From positions 439,427-503,426 of the forward strand of contig NZ_LMOR01000001.1 in assembly GCF_001424225.1 (NCBI RefSeq): a stretch of DNA of 64,000 nucleotides, in the 5' to 3' direction. The notes under the pieces are model-generated. The model searched no databases. It had not been told where the DNA came from and was given only the letters and a program-made list of their open reading frames with translations. This document shows positions 60,934 through 64,000 of the stretch, piece by piece (position 1 is the first letter of the stretch; each line of letters begins with the position of its first letter). Made by a program: the position numbers and the translations under genes. The DNA comes from Microbacterium sp. Leaf151. GTDB lineage: Bacteria; Actinomycetota; Actinomycetes; Actinomycetales; Microbacteriaceae.

Positions 60934-61130
60934 GGTCCCAGCCGTCCAGCGAACGATGCCCCGAGTGGATGTGGGGCGCTCACGCAGCCGGGGACGCTGC
61001 GCCGTGGTCGCCGTTCGACAAGAGGTGGGGCACCAGCCGGACGCCAGCCCGCCGATCTGGCACCCCAGGCCCGCCTAGTTGTCCAATTTGGCAGGAGCGG
61101 GCGCGCGATTCGAGCCGTTTACTGGGAGCC

Positions 61131-62645
61131 ATGACCGATACCGACCTCCCCGTCATCGCGCACTGGTTCGACGGCGCCGCCGCCCCCTCGGCATCCGGCC
61201 GCACCGCGCCCGTCTACAACCCCGCCACCGGTGCCGTGCAGGCGCATGTGGCGCTGGCCGACGAGGCGGAGGTCGACGCGGCCATCGCCTCGGCCGAACG
61301 CGGGTTCGCGGTGTGGAGCCAGTACTCGATCGCCAAGCGTCAGGGCGTGCTGTTCGCCTTTCGAGAGCTGCTGAACTCCCGGAAGGGCGAGCTGGCTGAG
61401 ATCCTCACGTCCGAGCACGGCAAGGTGCGATCGGATGCCATGGGCGAGATCGCCCGCGGTCAGGAGGTCGTGGAGCTCGCCACCGGGTTCCCCCACCTCC
61501 TCAAGGGCGCCTTCAGCGAGAACGCCTCGAACGGTGTCGATGTCTACTCGCTGAAGCAGCCGCTCGGGGTGGTCGGTGTCATCAGCCCGTTCAACTTCCC
61601 GGCGATGGTGCCGATGTGGTTCTTCCCGATCGCCCTCGCCGCCGGCAACGCAGTGGTGCTCAAGCCCAGCGAGAAAGACCCCTCGGCCTCCCTCTGGCTC
61701 GCGCAGCTGTGGAAGGAGGCCGGTCTTCCCGAGGGCGCCTTCACGGTGCTGCAGGGCGACAAGGTCGCCGTCGACGGACTGCTGAACAGCCCCGTCGTGC
61801 AGTCGATCTCGTTCGTCGGCTCGACCCCCATCGCTCAGTACATCTACGAGACCGCCGCGAAGAACGGCAAGCGCGTGCAGGCCCTCGGTGGCGCGAAGAA
61901 CCACATGCTGGTGCTCCCGGATGCCGACCTCGACCTCGTCGCCGACTCGGCCGTCAACGCCGGCTTCGGCGCCGCAGGCGAGCGCTGCATGGCCATCAGC
62001 GTGGTCCTGGCCGTCGAGCCCGTCGCCGACGAGCTCATCGCGAAGGTCACCGAGCGCATCCAGAAGCTGCGCATCGGCAATGGCGCCGCCACCGACGAAC
62101 CCGACATGGGCCCGCTGATCAGCGGACAGCACCGCGACAAGGTCTCCTCCTACGTCGACATCGCCGAAACCGACGGCGCGAAGGTCGTCGTCGACGGCCG
62201 CGGATACACCGTCGACGGTCACGAGGACGGCTTCTTCTTCGGCCCCACGCTCTTGGATGCCGTGCCCACGTCATCCCGCGCGTACACCGAGGAAATCTTC
62301 GGGCCGGTGCTCTCGGTCGTGCGGGTCGCCTCCTACGACGAGGGCCTCGCGCTCATCAACAGCGGCGAGTTCGGTAACGGCACCGCCATCTTCACCAACG
62401 ACGGAGGCGCCGCCCGCCGCTTCCAGAACGAGGTGCAGGTCGGCATGATCGGCATCAACGTGCCGATTCCGGTGCCGGTGGCGTACCACTCGTTCGGCGG
62501 ATGGAAGAAGTCGCTGTTCGGCGACGCGAAAGCGTATGGCGTGCACGGCTTCGACTTCTTCACCCGCGAGAAGGCCGTCACCAGCCGCTGGCTCGACCCC
62601 GCCACCCACGGCGGCATCAACCTCGGCTTCCCCCAGAACAGCTGA
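61131..62645 (+). CDS. mmsA: CoA-acylating methylmalonate-semialdehyde dehydrogenase
   Basis: This 504-residue aldehyde dehydrogenase has SPFNFPAMVPMWFFPIAL near 160, the catalytic Cys in AGERCMAIS near 285 and LGGAKNHMLV, where the Asn and lack of the usual Glu mark the CoA-dependent MmsA group. It oxidises malonate or methylmalonate semialdehyde to acetyl- or propionyl-CoA in valine, beta-alanine and inositol breakdown. ATG 61131 has a GGGAG site just upstream. A hairpin follows the gene. Confidence 0.92.
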   Translation: MTDTDLPVIAHWFDGAAAPSASGRTAPVYNPATGAVQAHVALADEAEVDAAIASAERGFAVWSQYSIAKRQGVLFAFRELLNSRKGELAEILTSEHGKVRSDAMGEIARGQEVVELATGFPHLLKGAFSENASNGVDVYSLKQPLGVVGVISPFNFPAMVPMWFFPIALAAGNAVVLKPSEKDPSASLWLAQLWKEAGLPEGAFTVLQGDKVAVDGLLNSPVVQSISFVGSTPIAQYIYETAAKNGKRVQALGGAKNHMLVLPDADLDLVADSAVNAGFGAAGERCMAISVVLAVEPVADELIAKVTERIQKLRIGNGAATDEPDMGPLISGQHRDKVSSYVDIAETDGAKVVVDGRGYTVDGHEDGFFFGPTLLDAVPTSSRAYTEEIFGPVLSVVRVASYDEGLALINSGEFGNGTAIFTNDGGAARRFQNEVQVGMIGINVPIPVPVAYHSFGGWKKSLFGDAKAYGVHGFDFFTREKAVTSRWLDPATHGGINLGFPQNS

Positions 62646-62660
62646 CCGCGGTCGCCCACC

Positions 62661-62707
62661 GGATGCCACGGCCCCAACGCTTCCACGGCGTCGGGGCCGT
62701 GGCATCC
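62661..62707 (+). terminator. Hairpin after mmsA
   Basis: GGATGCCACGGCCCC (62661-62675) pairs perfectly with GGGGCCGTGGCATCC (62693-62707) across a 17-base loop. There is no U-tract. Both arms carry the heptamer GGATGCC/GGCATCC. Confidence 0.75.
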
Positions 62708-63302
62708 GTCGTTCGTCATCGCGCATGCGGGTCCGACGGACGGGTTGCGCAATCCGCCCCCGTGCCGCGCGGAATCACGCCGTGCGGGCGCGTGGCGTGT
62801 GAGCGGATAGCCAACTATTGCGTCCTGGACCATCTCGGATCAGTGGTCGACCGATGAGGCCGCCCGCCGAGTACCGCCTCAAAAACGCTTCCGCCAAGCC
62901 TTGTAAGCAGATTGGGCGCTAGATGCCCCACATGAGCTGGCTAATCCGGCACGAGCTTTCGGACCCCTATGCGGGACGTGGCGCACGCCGGGATTTCGCG
63001 GACGTCGAGTCCCTTCGGTCGGGCCAGCGGAGCAGCCCGCATAGCGATCCCCTTCCGGACACCGCGGGCGCCGGGGTCTCGCGACGCTCGACTCGGCATA
63101 GCAACCCTGCGATGACACCCATCACGAAGACCGGTAGAGCGAAGACTCCAATCCCGTCGGCAACGAGCATCAAGCGGGACCGCGAGACTCATGTCTGCGC
63201 GCGCCTCGGCGCTGAGGTGCCCGCGCGACCCTATTCGAGCCCCCCAACCGACCGATACGTTGAGGGTCCTGCACCGCCGCCGGAGACGCTAGGGGATCGA
63301 TT
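62708..63302. other. Intergenic stretch at the edge of a lower-GC region
   Basis: No convincing gene, tRNA or repeat is seen. A minus-strand frame 63173-62967 could encode a 68-residue protein with one hydrophobic segment (GIGVFALPVFVMGVIAGLL), but it lacks a clear ribosome site and may be a remnant. Base composition drops toward the following gene. Confidence 0.35.
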
Positions 63303-64000
63303 GTGACAAAGAAGCAGTGCGCTTTCTGTGGAGTCACGGCGGCTATGACGAAGGAACACATCCTCAGAAATAAGTTCAACAAGACGTTCGACGGGAAGGT
63401 GGGCCCGAAGGTGTTGACCGTCTCCCATCGCGGAGAAGACGGTCAGACGGAGCGCGACATCGAATCGCGTGGACTCCCTTATGGCTCCACCGTGAAGGTG
63501 GTCTGCGCCGATTGTAACAACGGGTGGATGAACGATCTCGAGAACGAGGTCGAATCAGATCTCCTCCGATTGATAGGTGGGCAGTACTTGGAGTTCACTC
63601 CCGAACAGCGGAACACGCTCGCGCGCTGGACGACGAAGACAGCCCTGATGCGCCAGTTTCAGAACGACCCGAGCGTCCAGCTGCAACCGCACAGTCCGGT
63701 GTTTCAAGCGGCGATGAGCGGCCACCCCACGGGGAGCTGGACGTACGCAGCGCCCATCTATTGGACGGAACACCCGTGGATGCGAAGTGTTCGTATCCGA
63801 ACTGTAGCTACCACCGCCGGGGGTTCAGACCTAGACATGCTGTTGACAACAATCCAGGTTCGCCGCCTTCTCCTCCAATCTGTCGTCTCGCTCGATGACG
63901 TCACAGCACAGTACGTTGACGCAACGCTGGCGCCCCTTACGTTCCCCAGGTTTGCTCGGGTGCACCCGACGGGAGATCCCATTGACTGGGCTCGCACACC
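63303..64000 (+). CDS. HNH-like zinc-finger protein, 3' end outside window
   Basis: The frame is open from GTG 63303 to the window edge (232 residues, no stop), with AGGGGA about eight bases upstream. Paired CAFC (C6/C9) and CADC (C68/C71), with KEHIL (E18-H19) between and NNGWMNDLE after, match the zinc-ribbon HNH fold of orphan HNH endonuclease-like proteins. Codon use is less GC-biased than in neighbouring genes, suggesting transfer. A nuclease in a defence or mobile context is possible; the catalytic His set is incomplete as read. Confidence 0.65.
   Translation, partial: MTKKQCAFCGVTAAMTKEHILRNKFNKTFDGKVGPKVLTVSHRGEDGQTERDIESRGLPYGSTVKVVCADCNNGWMNDLENEVESDLLRLIGGQYLEFTPEQRNTLARWTTKTALMRQFQNDPSVQLQPHSPVFQAAMSGHPTGSWTYAAPIYWTEHPWMRSVRIRTVATTAGGSDLDMLLTTIQVRRLLLQSVVSLDDVTAQYVDATLAPLTFPRFARVHPTGDPIDWART

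Noticed and set aside
62860..62960. tRNA or attachment site at the composition break
   Set aside because: No cloverleaf, CCA end or direct repeat could be formed from the sequence.
62967..63173. Small membrane protein on the minus strand
   Set aside because: One hydrophobic stretch is visible, but there is no good ribosome site or partner; kept only as a remark in the intergenic entry.

Overview
The window is GC-rich chromosomal DNA (roughly 70 % by eye) with dense operons, 4-base RTGA stop/start overlaps, many GTG starts, DtxR- and Zur-type boxes and actinobacterial families (HU, CtaG/CopD fusion, DUF3140). Together with the repeated heptamer GGATGCC this points to the family Microbacteriaceae, most likely Microbacterium. 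I see no rRNA, tRNA, insertion sequence, prophage or CRISPR array. The last ~1.2 kb is poorer in GC and looks like the edge of an accessory region.

Bases 1-24.9k form a large catabolic island for glycosides, most plausibly plant or insect C-glycosides. Its centre is a GMC flavoprotein resembling the C-glycoside 3-oxidase CarA, followed by beta (DUF6379) and alpha (TIM-barrel) subunits of a C-glycoside deglycosidase. In all, five beta/alpha sets lie between 5.8k and 24.8k: three as separate genes and two as single-chain beta-alpha fusions. Around them are two Gfo/Idh/MocA dehydrogenases, a ThuA-like protein, two further sugar-isomerase-type TIM barrels, an NTF2-like protein, a sugar ABC importer without its own ATPase, ROK and LysR regulators, a RelBE-type toxin-antitoxin pair, and a meta-cleavage set (cyclase, FAH hydrolase, extradiol dioxygenase). 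Expected flow: uptake, 3-oxidation of the sugar, cleavage of the C-C bond, then separate processing of the 3-keto sugar and the aromatic aglycone.

Bases 25k-36.7k carry a complete beta-ketoadipate route: pobA, pcaHG, pcaB, pcaD, pcaC, pcaIJ and pcaF, with two IclR regulators and a MarR/FAD-monooxygenase pair. It turns 4-hydroxybenzoate or protocatechuate into succinyl-CoA and acetyl-CoA and is a natural sink for aglycone rings.

Bases 37k-51.7k are mixed housekeeping genes: amino-acid permease, CorA, DUF3140, EamA exporter, a serine-hydrolase homologue lacking its catalytic motifs, an iron-boxed leaderless haem oxygenase, a PIF1-like helicase, a MerR regulator divergent from a GliT/HlmI-type dithiol oxidase, a membrane-anchored unknown, CopD-CtaG, HU and an orphan LuxR regulator. 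Bases 51.7k-59.9k run on the minus strand: zinc-independent S14/L33/L28, 3-methyladenine glycosylase, a secreted propeller-like protein, and a zinc block (TIGR03943 protein, permease, Zur, ZnuB, ZnuC, ZnuA) headed by a Zur box. The right end holds two small unknown genes, mmsA, and an incomplete HNH-like gene.

A recurring architecture is a -10 hexamer ending 6 bases before the start codon, so leaderless mRNAs are probably common here. Functions are inferred from sequence motifs read by eye; no database search was run.
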